64,000 bases of DNA, from the NCBI GenBank assembly GCA_035326705.1, contig DAOLES010000001.1, positions 375,653 to 439,652 of the forward strand. Direction: 5' to 3'. A program made the position numbers and the translations under genes. Position 1 is the stretch's first letter; each line of letters opens with the position of its first letter. The notes beneath the pieces were generated by a model. The model was not told the origin of the DNA and did not search any database. It saw nothing but the letters and a program-made list of their open reading frames with translations. Origin of the DNA: Oligoflexia bacterium. GTDB lineage: Bacteria > Bdellovibrionota_G > JALEGL01. Positions 43,035 to 50,258 of the stretch are shown here, in pieces.

Positions 43035-43945
43035 ACAGTAGTACTGTTAGTAAAAAAGGGTTCAAGGCTTGGTTAACCAAAGAAGATGGCGCAAAGACGG
43101 TGATCCATGTCAGAAATTTTGGCATTGGATTATGCTCATTGATGCTTGTGGTGTCTTTGGTCTCTATCTACTTTAGAAAGTCCAAAAACAAAGTGATTCG
43201 TCAAAGCAATGTCATGCTGATTGAATCTGTTCCAGAAGATACAGTTGCAGCGGTTGTTTCTGAAGAAAATATAATGGGGATTTCACCTAAACCTGTTAGA
43301 CAAAGACCAAGGCGAAGTAAAAGAAAGCCAGCAAAGCGCAGGCGTTTGTATGACTATGGTGGTCCCATGGTGATTCAAAACACCAATCACCATAAAATAC
43401 CACCCAGAGGTATCCGTATGCAAGGTACACTCATGCATCAAATTGATACAAGAATGCCTTCAGCTGTAGAAGTGCTTTTGACTTCTGGCATCCACTACAA
43501 GGAAAAAGAGTACTTCCCTCAAGGCACCATTGTCTTAGGCAGTTTCTCTTATCCAGGTTCTGGAAGTCAGGTCTACCTTAAAATGGATAAAGCCATTAAA
43601 CCTGATGGCAGTATTCATCAAGTCAATATACGGGCACTTAATTTAAAAAACAAGCAGCTGGGCATTGCAGGCAAACGCAAAAGACAACATGGCAAACGTC
43701 TTTTATCCACCCTTGGAACTACCATGGTGGGTACCACCAGCGACGTCTTAACCCAGCGTGAAGCCTTAAATCAATTTGGTGAAGCCACCATCAAAGCAAG
43801 CTTAGGTAATGCAGCACTGCAAAGTGTGTATCGCATGGCTGAACTTGAAACCCAAAGAAACTTAAACGAATTTGCTCAAAACAAAGAGTACGTCATTGTC
43901 CCACAAGACACCGTCCTTTGGATTGAGCTTTTACCCAAAAGATAG
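43031..43945 (+). CDS. VirB10/TrbI-like T4SS protein
   Basis: 304 residues, GGAGG 5 nt before an ATG that overlaps the VirB9 stop. One N-terminal membrane helix (about 31-46). A basic/proline segment (KPVRQRPRRSKRKPAKRRR) follows in place of the usual Pro-rich stretch. The C-terminal VirB10 beta-barrel domain is recognisable by the order MQGTLMHQIDTRMPSAVEVLLT, FPQGTIVLGSFSYPGSG and TVLWIEL. It spans both membranes and energises the core. Shorter than most VirB10 proteins (350-450). Confidence 0.75.
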   Translation: MNSSTVSKKGFKAWLTKEDGAKTVIHVRNFGIGLCSLMLVVSLVSIYFRKSKNKVIRQSNVMLIESVPEDTVAAVVSEENIMGISPKPVRQRPRRSKRKPAKRRRLYDYGGPMVIQNTNHHKIPPRGIRMQGTLMHQIDTRMPSAVEVLLTSGIHYKEKEYFPQGTIVLGSFSYPGSGSQVYLKMDKAIKPDGSIHQVNIRALNLKNKQLGIAGKRKRQHGKRLLSTLGTTMVGTTSDVLTQREALNQFGEATIKASLGNAALQSVYRMAELETQRNLNEFAQNKEYVIVPQDTVLWIELLPKR

Positions 43946-43955
43946 GAGAAGCATT

Positions 43956-45461
43956 ATGGAAAAACACAAAAACGATTTTGACTCTATGGGAGAGATTTTA
44001 ATCTTCATAGGCACCATCATCAACATTATTTTTACTGGAATCTGGAGAGGAATCAAAAACTTTCCAGCCAATCACATACTAACGTATGCCTTTATAGCCT
44101 TAGGTATTGGTTTAGCTCACTTTTTATCTGGGAGTAAGCAACATTTATTAACCTTTACTGCTTGGACTGGGTTTATAGGCAAGTTTATAGATCCATGGGC
44201 CTACATGATCTTTGATTCACACAGGATCTATTACTATTTAGGTCTGCTCAGTGTGTACATGGTTATCATGTTGTTCTTCATTGGTGGGCACTTTGTCCTG
44301 CAGCAAAAAAGCATTCAAAATAAGCTCGATAGACTCAGCCTAAAGAATGGCTCAGGAGCTAAAGCACAAGTCAAAAGCTATCACAAGCTCAACTCCATGC
44401 AATCGAAGATGCATGTCTTTGCTCCAGGCTTAAGCTTAAATGACTTTGAAAGCAAAAAAGATCAGCTTGCTTCTGCCATGCAAGTAGCCGTAGAAGATAT
44501 ACAGCAAAGTCATAAGCATGGCTATGTAGATATCTACTTATCCAAGAAGCCTATGCCGCAAAAGTGTAATTATTCAGACATCATCTTACCTTCTGAGTAT
44601 ACATTTAAATTGGGAGCATGTCGTGAAGGGAGTTTTACTCAGGACATAACTAAGCTTCCTCATATGCTCATAGCAGGAACCACTGGTGGTGGTAAATCCA
44701 TGTTCTTTAGGCAAGCCTTGCTTGGTTTGTTGGAAAGTTCAAAGAACATTCAGCTCCACTTAATCGATTTAAAAAATGGTGTTGAAATGAGTGACTTTGG
44801 TATTTTGCCCAATGTTCACATTGCCAAAAACAATCAAGAAGCCAGTAAGCTCATCAAAAAAATACACGATGAAATGCAATCACGTTTTAACCTCATTGCC
44901 AAAATCGGTAAGAAGTTTATCGTTCCAGAACGGGATGAACTTGATCGCATTGTTGTCGGTATTGATGAAGCCAGTGTCTTATTTGCTAAGCCGCAAAGTG
45001 CCCCTGCCGCTGTTAAAGCACAAACGGATTCTACCCGGCATCTTGTCAATGAAATAGCCAAGCTAGGTCGTGCTGCGGGTATTCATTTGGTTATGGCAAC
45101 TCAAAAAGTAACCAAAGAAACCATTGATACACATATCCAAGACAACGTTGAAGGTCGCATGATCTTTAGAATGCAAACCTTTCATGGGTCTAGCAATGTC
45201 CTTGGAACCAATGCTGCTAATAAACTCCCTAACATTCCAGGGAGAGGTATTTGGAAATGTGGTCCTAAAGAGTTGGAGCTGCAGGCACCATTTATCTCTG
45301 AACAAGAGTTTGATTATCGCCTTAAACAAATCAAAGGCGAGTTTGAACTTGGCAATAGGAAAAACCAACAAGAAAATATGTCTACAAGAAAAGTAGTCCA
45401 TTCAAAGGCCAATGGCGGCTATAAAAAATCGAAGGAAGGAGAAAAAAATGACCATAGCTAA
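43956..45461 (+). CDS. FtsK/SpoIIIE-type DNA translocase, probable coupling protein
   Basis: 501 residues from the ATG at 43956 (AGGAG 7 nt upstream). Hydrophobic helices lie in the first 120 residues. The FtsK motor domain has Walker A MLIAGTTGGGKSMFF (about 237-251), Walker B IVVGIDEASVLFA (about 332-344) and a sensor loop IHLVMATQKV. The FtsK gamma (KOPS-reading) domain is absent. In Gram-positive ICEs such proteins (TcpA/Orf21 type) couple DNA to the secretion channel. Seeing it with VirB-type genes is less usual. It takes the place of VirD4. Confidence 0.88.
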   Translation: MEKHKNDFDSMGEILIFIGTIINIIFTGIWRGIKNFPANHILTYAFIALGIGLAHFLSGSKQHLLTFTAWTGFIGKFIDPWAYMIFDSHRIYYYLGLLSVYMVIMLFFIGGHFVLQQKSIQNKLDRLSLKNGSGAKAQVKSYHKLNSMQSKMHVFAPGLSLNDFESKKDQLASAMQVAVEDIQQSHKHGYVDIYLSKKPMPQKCNYSDIILPSEYTFKLGACREGSFTQDITKLPHMLIAGTTGGGKSMFFRQALLGLLESSKNIQLHLIDLKNGVEMSDFGILPNVHIAKNNQEASKLIKKIHDEMQSRFNLIAKIGKKFIVPERDELDRIVVGIDEASVLFAKPQSAPAAVKAQTDSTRHLVNEIAKLGRAAGIHLVMATQKVTKETIDTHIQDNVEGRMIFRMQTFHGSSNVLGTNAANKLPNIPGRGIWKCGPKELELQAPFISEQEFDYRLKQIKGEFELGNRKNQQENMSTRKVVHSKANGGYKKSKEGEKNDHS

Positions 45462-46203
45462 AGCCAATAAAATTGTTACACCCAGAGATATTGCCATCTT
45501 TCAATATCTTTATGAAAATAGAGTCGCAACCGTCCAGCAAATCAATCGTGATGTTTTTGGATACAAAGCCAAAAGTGTCGTTTGTAAAAGGCTTGACAAG
45601 CTCAACAATGGTGGCTGGATTAAACGAGGTTTTGCCTTGTTTGGCAGCAGGACCCGTCACACTTATTCTATTACTGAGGAGACGTTTCAGCGTATCATAA
45701 AAAACGATGTATTTGATTATACCTATACTCAAATACAGAGTGACTCAAAAACGCATGACATTACCTTAGTTGATATAAAGCATAGCTTAACTCAACTTAA
45801 AACGGTCACCGATTATAAAACTGAAAACATCGTTTTACAGAATAAAAAATCAGATGCAATGTCTTATGTAAACCTGTCTTACCACATAAGAAGTGATGCT
45901 CTTATGACGGTAACCCTTAATCAGAATAGCGACTTTGTTTTTCCAATTGAGTACGAATCAATCAACAAAAAGGAAAAACGTTATGCCAGCAAAGCTGCCC
46001 AGTATTATGCAGCAGCTGAATACAATATTGTCTTATACATTTATTCTGATCCACAAATTTACAAAAACCTGACTCAAGCTGAACAAAGTATTGTCCAAGA
46101 TGAACAATACCGTTTTTACTTTTGTAAAACCAACGATGTCATAAACCACTCTGGTTCTGTGACATTTACCAATCAGAAAGGAGAAACAATTATGATTGAT
46201 TAA
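45448..46203 (+). CDS. Replic_Relax-like (replication-relaxation family) protein
   Basis: 251 residues from the ATG at 45448 (GGAAGGAG upstream), overlapping the FtsK stop. The N-terminal winged helix (RDIAIFQYLYENRVATVQQINRDVFGYK, about 13-40) is typical of replication-relaxation proteins. The C-terminal part has RSDALMTV, FPIEYESINKKEKRYASKAAQYY, a possible nuclease-like D...E...K pattern. Such proteins are found on conjugative elements without a known relaxase. DNA processing is a possible role; no catalytic proof. Identity as a family member is moderate. Confidence 0.65.
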   Translation: MTIAKANKIVTPRDIAIFQYLYENRVATVQQINRDVFGYKAKSVVCKRLDKLNNGGWIKRGFALFGSRTRHTYSITEETFQRIIKNDVFDYTYTQIQSDSKTHDITLVDIKHSLTQLKTVTDYKTENIVLQNKKSDAMSYVNLSYHIRSDALMTVTLNQNSDFVFPIEYESINKKEKRYASKAAQYYAAAEYNIVLYIYSDPQIYKNLTQAEQSIVQDEQYRFYFCKTNDVINHSGSVTFTNQKGETIMID

Positions 46204-46384
46204 GTCAATTTTACTAGAGACCTAGTGTTAGAAACAAACTAGAGACCATGTTTGTAGAGCGTAGCTAGGGTGAAAACTTTAAGGTACTGAATTAACTTGT
46301 TTTTTAAACGCTAAAAATCAAGAGAAGTTAGGTCAGTTCCTAATATGAACAAACTTATACAATAAACTAAAAGGAAATAAAAAC
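46204..46384 (+). promoter_or_regulatory. Repeat-rich 181-bp intergenic region (candidate oriT or promoter)
   Basis: A direct repeat ACTAGAGACC occurs at 46213-46222 and 46238-46247 (25 bp apart). The first copy overlaps an inverted repeat ACTAG-AGAC-CTAGT (46213-46226). A second dyad TTAGG-TCAGTT-CCTAA lies at 46328-46343. This is the only substantial non-coding gap in the right half of the element and precedes the accessory/excision genes. No gene is seen in it. Function unknown. Confidence 0.5.
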
Positions 46385-46774
46385 ATGAAACAAAAAATGA
46401 AAAATGTTCGTTTAAATATAGATGAACAAGCCAATAAAACAGTAGAATTAATGTTAGATCATTTAAAGAATAATAATGATTACATTAAAATAAATGCATC
46501 TAAATTGACCTCATGGATCATACAAAGATTCTATGACAATTCATTTAAGAGAGAAAAAAGTAGAATTATTTCTGATCATTTTCAGAAGGTTGATTACTTT
46601 AAGTCTATCTTAAATGATATGGATGAATCTCTTGATCCTGAAGCCATGTTAAAAATGATGCAGAAAAAGATAAAATATGCTCAACAAAATGTGGTTTTAT
46701 CAGAATCTAAATCATCAAGTAGTATGAAACCTGTAGTAGCAAATGTTTCATCAAACTCTGAGGTGCAAGCTTGA
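46385..46774 (+). CDS. Small accessory protein, possibly ribbon-helix-helix
   Basis: 129 residues, AAAGGAAATAAAAAC before the ATG. The N-terminus (MKNVRLNIDEQANKTVELMLDHL) could form the beta strand and helix of an RHH DNA binder. The middle is helical and a Ser-rich tail ends the protein. No family recognised. Its position before the excisionase and integrase suggests an accessory factor for excision or oriT recognition. The stop overlaps the next TTG start. Confidence 0.5.
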   Translation: MKQKMKNVRLNIDEQANKTVELMLDHLKNNNDYIKINASKLTSWIIQRFYDNSFKREKSRIISDHFQKVDYFKSILNDMDESLDPEAMLKMMQKKIKYAQQNVVLSESKSSSSMKPVVANVSSNSEVQA

Positions 46775-47070
46775 ATCCAAGCATCTTGGCGGGTTCACAT
46801 TTAAATCAAAAAGAAACATTAAAAGATCATTCAGAGTATGATATACAAGGACATAAGAGGCAGGATGCTTCTGTGTTCATTGACAAGAGAATAGATGATT
46901 TGTTGACTGTAGATGAATTGGCTTTGTTGCTTAAATGCAGCAAAGGTACCATTCGTAACTGGGTCTATCAAGGTAAAATCCCTGTGGTACGCCCTGCTCC
47001 AAGAATGGTCCGATTCAACATACATGTAATTCAAAGGTGGTTATCGGAAAGGAGCTTTTATGGCTACTAA
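46771..47070 (+). CDS. Excisionase-type winged HTH protein
   Basis: 99 residues, TTG start overlapping the previous stop (TTGA). The DNA-binding region is LLTVDELALLLKCSKGTIRNWVYQGKIPVVRPAPRMVRF (about 47-86), the MerR/AlpA-like excisionase family. It lies just upstream of and overlaps the integrase start, as xis genes do. It would bend att DNA to favour excision. GGCGGGT copy 8 is near its start. Confidence 0.8.
   Translation: MNPSILAGSHLNQKETLKDHSEYDIQGHKRQDASVFIDKRIDDLLTVDELALLLKCSKGTIRNWVYQGKIPVVRPAPRMVRFNIHVIQRWLSERSFYGY
46788..46794 (+). repeat. GGCGGGT start-proximal motif, copy 8
   Basis: 17 nt after the excisionase TTG at 46771; phase G GCG GGT; preceded by CTT and followed by TCACATTTAAAT. 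It links the integration module to the transfer operon. Confidence 0.75.
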
Positions 47071-48352
47071 AGATAAACAACCAAAAAGAAAATGGGTTAA
47101 AGTCGAAAAATGCGTTGGCATTTTTAAGATTTTAATCTGGGATGAAACTAAGAAAGACTATATCGACCTTAAGTCTTCTGATCCACATCTAAGAGCTAGA
47201 AAATACAAAGCTATCAAAAATGTAAAAGTTTTAGGTAAGTGGAAACAAAAAACCAAAAACTTTTCTACGCTCGATGAGGCTAAGAATTGGAGACGAAAGG
47301 ATTTAAAAAAGTCAGATATTACTTCATCAAAGACCAAAAGCTATACCTTGAGGCAATTAATTGCTGATTGGAGAGCTTGGTCTAAACCACCCAGGTTAGC
47401 TCCGCTAACCTGGCAAACCTACGGCAAAGATATTTCACATTTTAATGTGATGTTAGATATTCCTGTAGAAGAAATTACTGCTTCAGATATTGATCAATGG
47501 CTTTCTTATGTTATTGATCCAAAATATCCGAAGAAGAAACTTCGCACCTCTTTTTATAGAGAATTGAAGGTTCTTACGGTCATCTTTAATTGGTACCGGG
47601 AGTATAAAAACCCAAAGTTTCAACACTCCATTTTAAAACGCCATAGAAGAGACTGTTACTTTAAAGAGAAGGCAGGAAAACCTGATATTTCTTTATCTGT
47701 TCAAGATTTAGAAAAATTTCTCGCTCAGTTAAAACAAGAAACAAACCCAATGTATTATTACTTGGCATGGTTTCAAGCTTTAACAGGAGCACGGATAGGT
47801 GAAGCTTGTGGTTTAATGTGGGACTGCGTGAACTTTCAAAGTCAAACAGTAGAAATCAAAAGAGTATGCAATTGGGATCTTTGGACCAAACAACCCAAGA
47901 TCCGAGAAAACACCAAAACAGGTGTTTTTAGAAAAATTGTCATGCCCGAAAAATTGGTTCAACTACTGACTGAATGGAAAGCGCTCAACCCTGAACAACA
48001 ATTGGTATTTCACAGAAAAGGTGAATTGATTAAGTATAATGCTATCCAACGTGCATACAAAGATGCCTTTAAAAAACTAGGGCTTCCCATGCGCTCTACA
48101 CACGTTTTAAGACACTCTTTTGCATCAATCTATGCAAACCAGACGAGAAACATTCGTGGTGCTCAAGCAGCTTTAGGACATCAAGATCTTCGTATCACTC
48201 AGCATTATGCAAAAGTCACTGAGCAAACCCAACGTGATGCCATTGTTGATTTTGAATTTGGTAAAATTAAAAAATCCAATCCTTCTCCTGATAACGGAGG
48301 GATGAATAATGTAATTTCTCTAAATTCAAAAAGAGCAAACTGTGTTGGATAA
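47060..48352 (+). CDS. int: Tyrosine recombinase (phage-type integrase)
   Basis: 430 residues, GGAAAGGAG upstream of ATG. An arm-binding/core N-terminal part (about 95-180) precedes the catalytic domain (about 210-390). The catalytic residues are all present: R245 in GARIGEAC, H348 and R351 in HVLRHSF, H374 in ALGHQDL and nucleophile Y383 in QHYAKV. It recombines att sites to integrate or excise the element. It sits right next to tRNA-Pro with the 18-bp att at 48483. Function is strongly supported. Confidence 0.95.
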   Translation: MATKDKQPKRKWVKVEKCVGIFKILIWDETKKDYIDLKSSDPHLRARKYKAIKNVKVLGKWKQKTKNFSTLDEAKNWRRKDLKKSDITSSKTKSYTLRQLIADWRAWSKPPRLAPLTWQTYGKDISHFNVMLDIPVEEITASDIDQWLSYVIDPKYPKKKLRTSFYRELKVLTVIFNWYREYKNPKFQHSILKRHRRDCYFKEKAGKPDISLSVQDLEKFLAQLKQETNPMYYYLAWFQALTGARIGEACGLMWDCVNFQSQTVEIKRVCNWDLWTKQPKIRENTKTGVFRKIVMPEKLVQLLTEWKALNPEQQLVFHRKGELIKYNAIQRAYKDAFKKLGLPMRSTHVLRHSFASIYANQTRNIRGAQAALGHQDLRITQHYAKVTEQTQRDAIVDFEFGKIKKSNPSPDNGGMNNVISLNSKRANCVG

Positions 48353-48377
48353 TATTAATTTCTAGAGCAGTTTGTTC
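48333..48377. repeat. Inverted repeat at the integrase 3' end
   Basis: GAGCAAACTG at 48333-48342 pairs with CAGTTTGTTC at 48368-48377 (9 of 10), with a 25-bp spacer. It spans the integrase stop and may act as a loose terminator or an integrase accessory site. Confidence 0.4.
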
Positions 48378-48412
48378 AAAATAATAAAACCGTCAGCAAT
48401 GAAATTTTTTTA

Positions 48413-48431
48413 TCTTTCCCATTTCTTTCCC
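48413..48431 (+). repeat. Right copy of the 19-bp subterminal direct repeat
   Basis: TCTTTCCCATTTCTTTCCC, identical and in the same orientation as 10718-10736; 52 bp inside the right att. A candidate integrase arm-binding site. Confidence 0.7.
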
Positions 48432-48482
48432 AAAAGGACTATATGAAAAAATTATTAAATGATTTTAGATAGTTATCGGAGA

Positions 48483-48500
48483 AATGGTCGGGACGACTGG
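48483..48500 (+). repeat. Right attachment site (att) within tRNA-Pro
   Basis: AATGGTCGGGACGACTGG overlaps the CCA end, acceptor stem and T-stem end of tRNA-Pro and equals 10583-10600. Integration at this site leaves the tRNA gene complete. Confidence 0.85.
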
Positions 48501-48561
48501 ATTTGAACCAGCGACCCCATGCACCCCATGCATGTGCGCTACCAGGCTGCGCTACGTCCCG
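48485..48561 (-). tRNA. tRNA-Pro (anticodon GGG), CCA encoded; integration target
   Basis: 77 nt. The acceptor stem CGGGACG pairs with CGTCCCG, then A and CCA. D-arm AGCGCAGCCTGGTAGCGC. The anticodon stem CATGC/GCATG encloses loop ATGGGGT, anticodon GGG. T-arm GCTGG-TTCAAAT-CCAGT. Its 3' end faces the integrase gene and is the site used by the element. Confidence 0.95.
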
Positions 48562-48613
48562 AACAATACGTGCTTAGCTATATGAGTTCCTATTTTAAGT
48601 CAATATACAGCTT

Positions 48614-49765
48614 TTAAACACTTGTTTTTTCACGCATCTTTTTTACTGCATAAGCTATATCTTCAACCGCTGTTTCCATATGTTCTTTGCTGTTGTGCAA
48701 GCCCAAACCTATACGAATACTAGACATGGCCCTATTTTCTGCCATTTTAATGGCTGTTAACACATGTGAAGGCATCTTGCTTTTTGCACTACAGGTAGAG
48801 CCAGATGAAACTGCAATTTTGCGTAAATGTGGAACCAAATCCTGACTCAAACCATCAAAGTTTAAGTGAATATTATGAGGCAAACTGTGCTCAAGCTTAC
48901 CAGTCATATTCCATCCATCTAAGGCTGAAGGAAGTTGATCTAAAAAATATTGTTTTAAATCTAAAAAATGCTTTTGTCTTTCTTGTGCGTGGTCAAAACA
49001 TTCCGCCAAAGCTATACATAGTCCAACCGCTAAAGCCGTAGGATGTGTTCCAGGTTTTAGGCTATTGCCCTCACCCCCACCATACATAATAGGTTTTAAA
49101 GGCAGGCGTTTGGATGATGTCTCATTAATAACAAGCCCTCCTATTCCTTTTGGACCATATATTTTATGCCCAGAAAAAGACAACATGTCCACTTCCTTAT
49201 ATGCTTTAAAAGACGGCTGAACACATAATGATTGAGAAATATCCATATGAACCCATGCTCCGTATTGCTTGGCTAAAGCAATACAGGCTTGCTCATCCTG
49301 TATAACCCCTATTTCATTGTTACCATGGATAAAGCTGACTAGGGCCGTATTTTGCTGCTTTAAGGTCTCTCTTAATTGATCTAAGTCAATTCTTCCAAAA
49401 GCATCAACGTTCAGATAAATAACAGTTACTCCCTGCTTTTGCATAAAGTCCAATACATTCAGCGTTGCTTTATGCTCAATTTTGCTGGTAATAATCTGCT
49501 TATTGTATGTTATACAATGCTCCAGTAACCCTAAATGAGCAATATTAATGGACTCTGTTGCGCCAGATGTATAAAACAATTTTAATTTTGATAAGCCGGT
49601 TTTTTGTAAACTATTTTGCTCAATCGCTTCAAATGCTATCTGTGAGTTTTTTCCTAAGGCATGAATAGAGCCAATATTGGCAAAATTCCGTCTATGAAAA
49701 CTGTTCATCTGCTCTATCACAACTTCTAAACAGGGGGTTGTGGCGTGGTGATCAAGATAAATCAT
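48614..49765 (-). CDS. Cysteine desulfurase (NifS/IscS family)
   Basis: 383 residues, class V aminotransferase fold. N-terminal MIYLDHHATTPC. The PLP lysine lies in SFSGHKIYGPKGIGG (about 200), and the catalytic Cys in SSGSTCSAKS near the C-terminus. It removes sulfur from cysteine for Fe-S clusters or tRNA thiolation. No iscU or mnmA is beside it, so the sulfur acceptor is not clear. Start overlaps the MerR gene stop by one base. Confidence 0.92.
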   Translation of the reverse strand: MIYLDHHATTPCLEVVIEQMNSFHRRNFANIGSIHALGKNSQIAFEAIEQNSLQKTGLSKLKLFYTSGATESINIAHLGLLEHCITYNKQIITSKIEHKATLNVLDFMQKQGVTVIYLNVDAFGRIDLDQLRETLKQQNTALVSFIHGNNEIGVIQDEQACIALAKQYGAWVHMDISQSLCVQPSFKAYKEVDMLSFSGHKIYGPKGIGGLVINETSSKRLPLKPIMYGGGEGNSLKPGTHPTALAVGLCIALAECFDHAQERQKHFLDLKQYFLDQLPSALDGWNMTGKLEHSLPHNIHLNFDGLSQDLVPHLRKIAVSSGSTCSAKSKMPSHVLTAIKMAENRAMSSIRIGLGLHNSKEHMETAVEDIAYAVKKMREKTSV

Positions 49766-50205
49766 TACTTGAATAACTTTAATTCATCTAAAATTGCATT
49801 GAGCTCACGTTTTATGGCCAATATGCCAGAATTGGGCTTTTTTATTGTAGTGTCATTTATGTTTTTGTTATTTTTATTTGCTAAAACTTTATCTTTGGGC
49901 ACATCATAGACCAAGCTAAGCTGATTCTGACGCTGCTTTTTTTTAATCTCTTTAATTTTCTTTTTTGCACCCGCAATTGTAAATTTATCATCGTACAAGA
50001 GCTTTTTTACCAATAAAATCTCATTGATATCTTTACGCTGATAAAGTCGCTGTTTGTGGTTGGTTTTATTAAGTTTAAAATTAAACTCATTTTCCCAATA
50101 CCTTAAAACATAAGGTTCTAATTGCGTAATTTCTGCGACCTCACCAATTTTAAAAAAAATTTTATTGGGTATGGTTTGTCCTATTTTAACTCTAAACTCT
50201 TCCAA
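49765..50205 (-). CDS. MerR-family transcriptional regulator
   Basis: 146 residues. The HTH-MerR N-terminal part reads FFKIGEVAEITQLEPYVLRYWENEF, then QRLYQRKDINEILLVKKLLY. The C-terminus is Lys-rich and coiled. A MerR gene after pheT is common in proteobacteria. The start is a TTG at 50205 with no clear ribosome site, so the N-terminus is uncertain. No metal-binding Cys is seen, so the ligand is unknown. Confidence 0.8.
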   Translation of the reverse strand: MEEFRVKIGQTIPNKIFFKIGEVAEITQLEPYVLRYWENEFNFKLNKTNHKQRLYQRKDINEILLVKKLLYDDKFTIAGAKKKIKEIKKKQRQNQLSLVYDVPKDKVLANKNNKNINDTTIKKPNSGILAIKRELNAILDELKLFK

Positions 50206-50258
50206 AGCACACCAATTTTAAGCTTAAAAATGATCGACTGTCAACAGTGTAAATAATT

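Larger units (their letters stand above)
10583..48500. mobile_element. Putative ICE of about 37.9 kb in tRNA-Pro(GGG) carrying copper and divalent-metal efflux
   Basis: The boundaries are 18-bp direct repeats of the tRNA-Pro 3' end. Inside lie a tyrosine integrase and an excisionase-like gene at the right end, a VirB-type secretion gene set, an FtsK-type coupling ATPase, a type IV toxin-antitoxin pair and heavy-metal resistance cargo. A 19-bp direct repeat sits 118 bp inside the left att and 52 bp inside the right att, as candidate integrase arm sites. Gene content fits an integrative and conjugative element. Not seen: a classical relaxase or a replication initiator. Mobility is inferred, and the outer left att copy at 10457 leaves the exact left edge open by 125 bp. 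Confidence 0.8.

Noticed and set aside
43956..45461. Chromosomal FtsK for division
   Set aside because: Too short (501 residues), no gamma domain and inside the transfer operon; a coupling role fits better.
36178..48352. Phage origin of the right half
   Set aside because: No capsid, terminase, portal or tail genes; the VirB-like set and FtsK motor point to conjugation.
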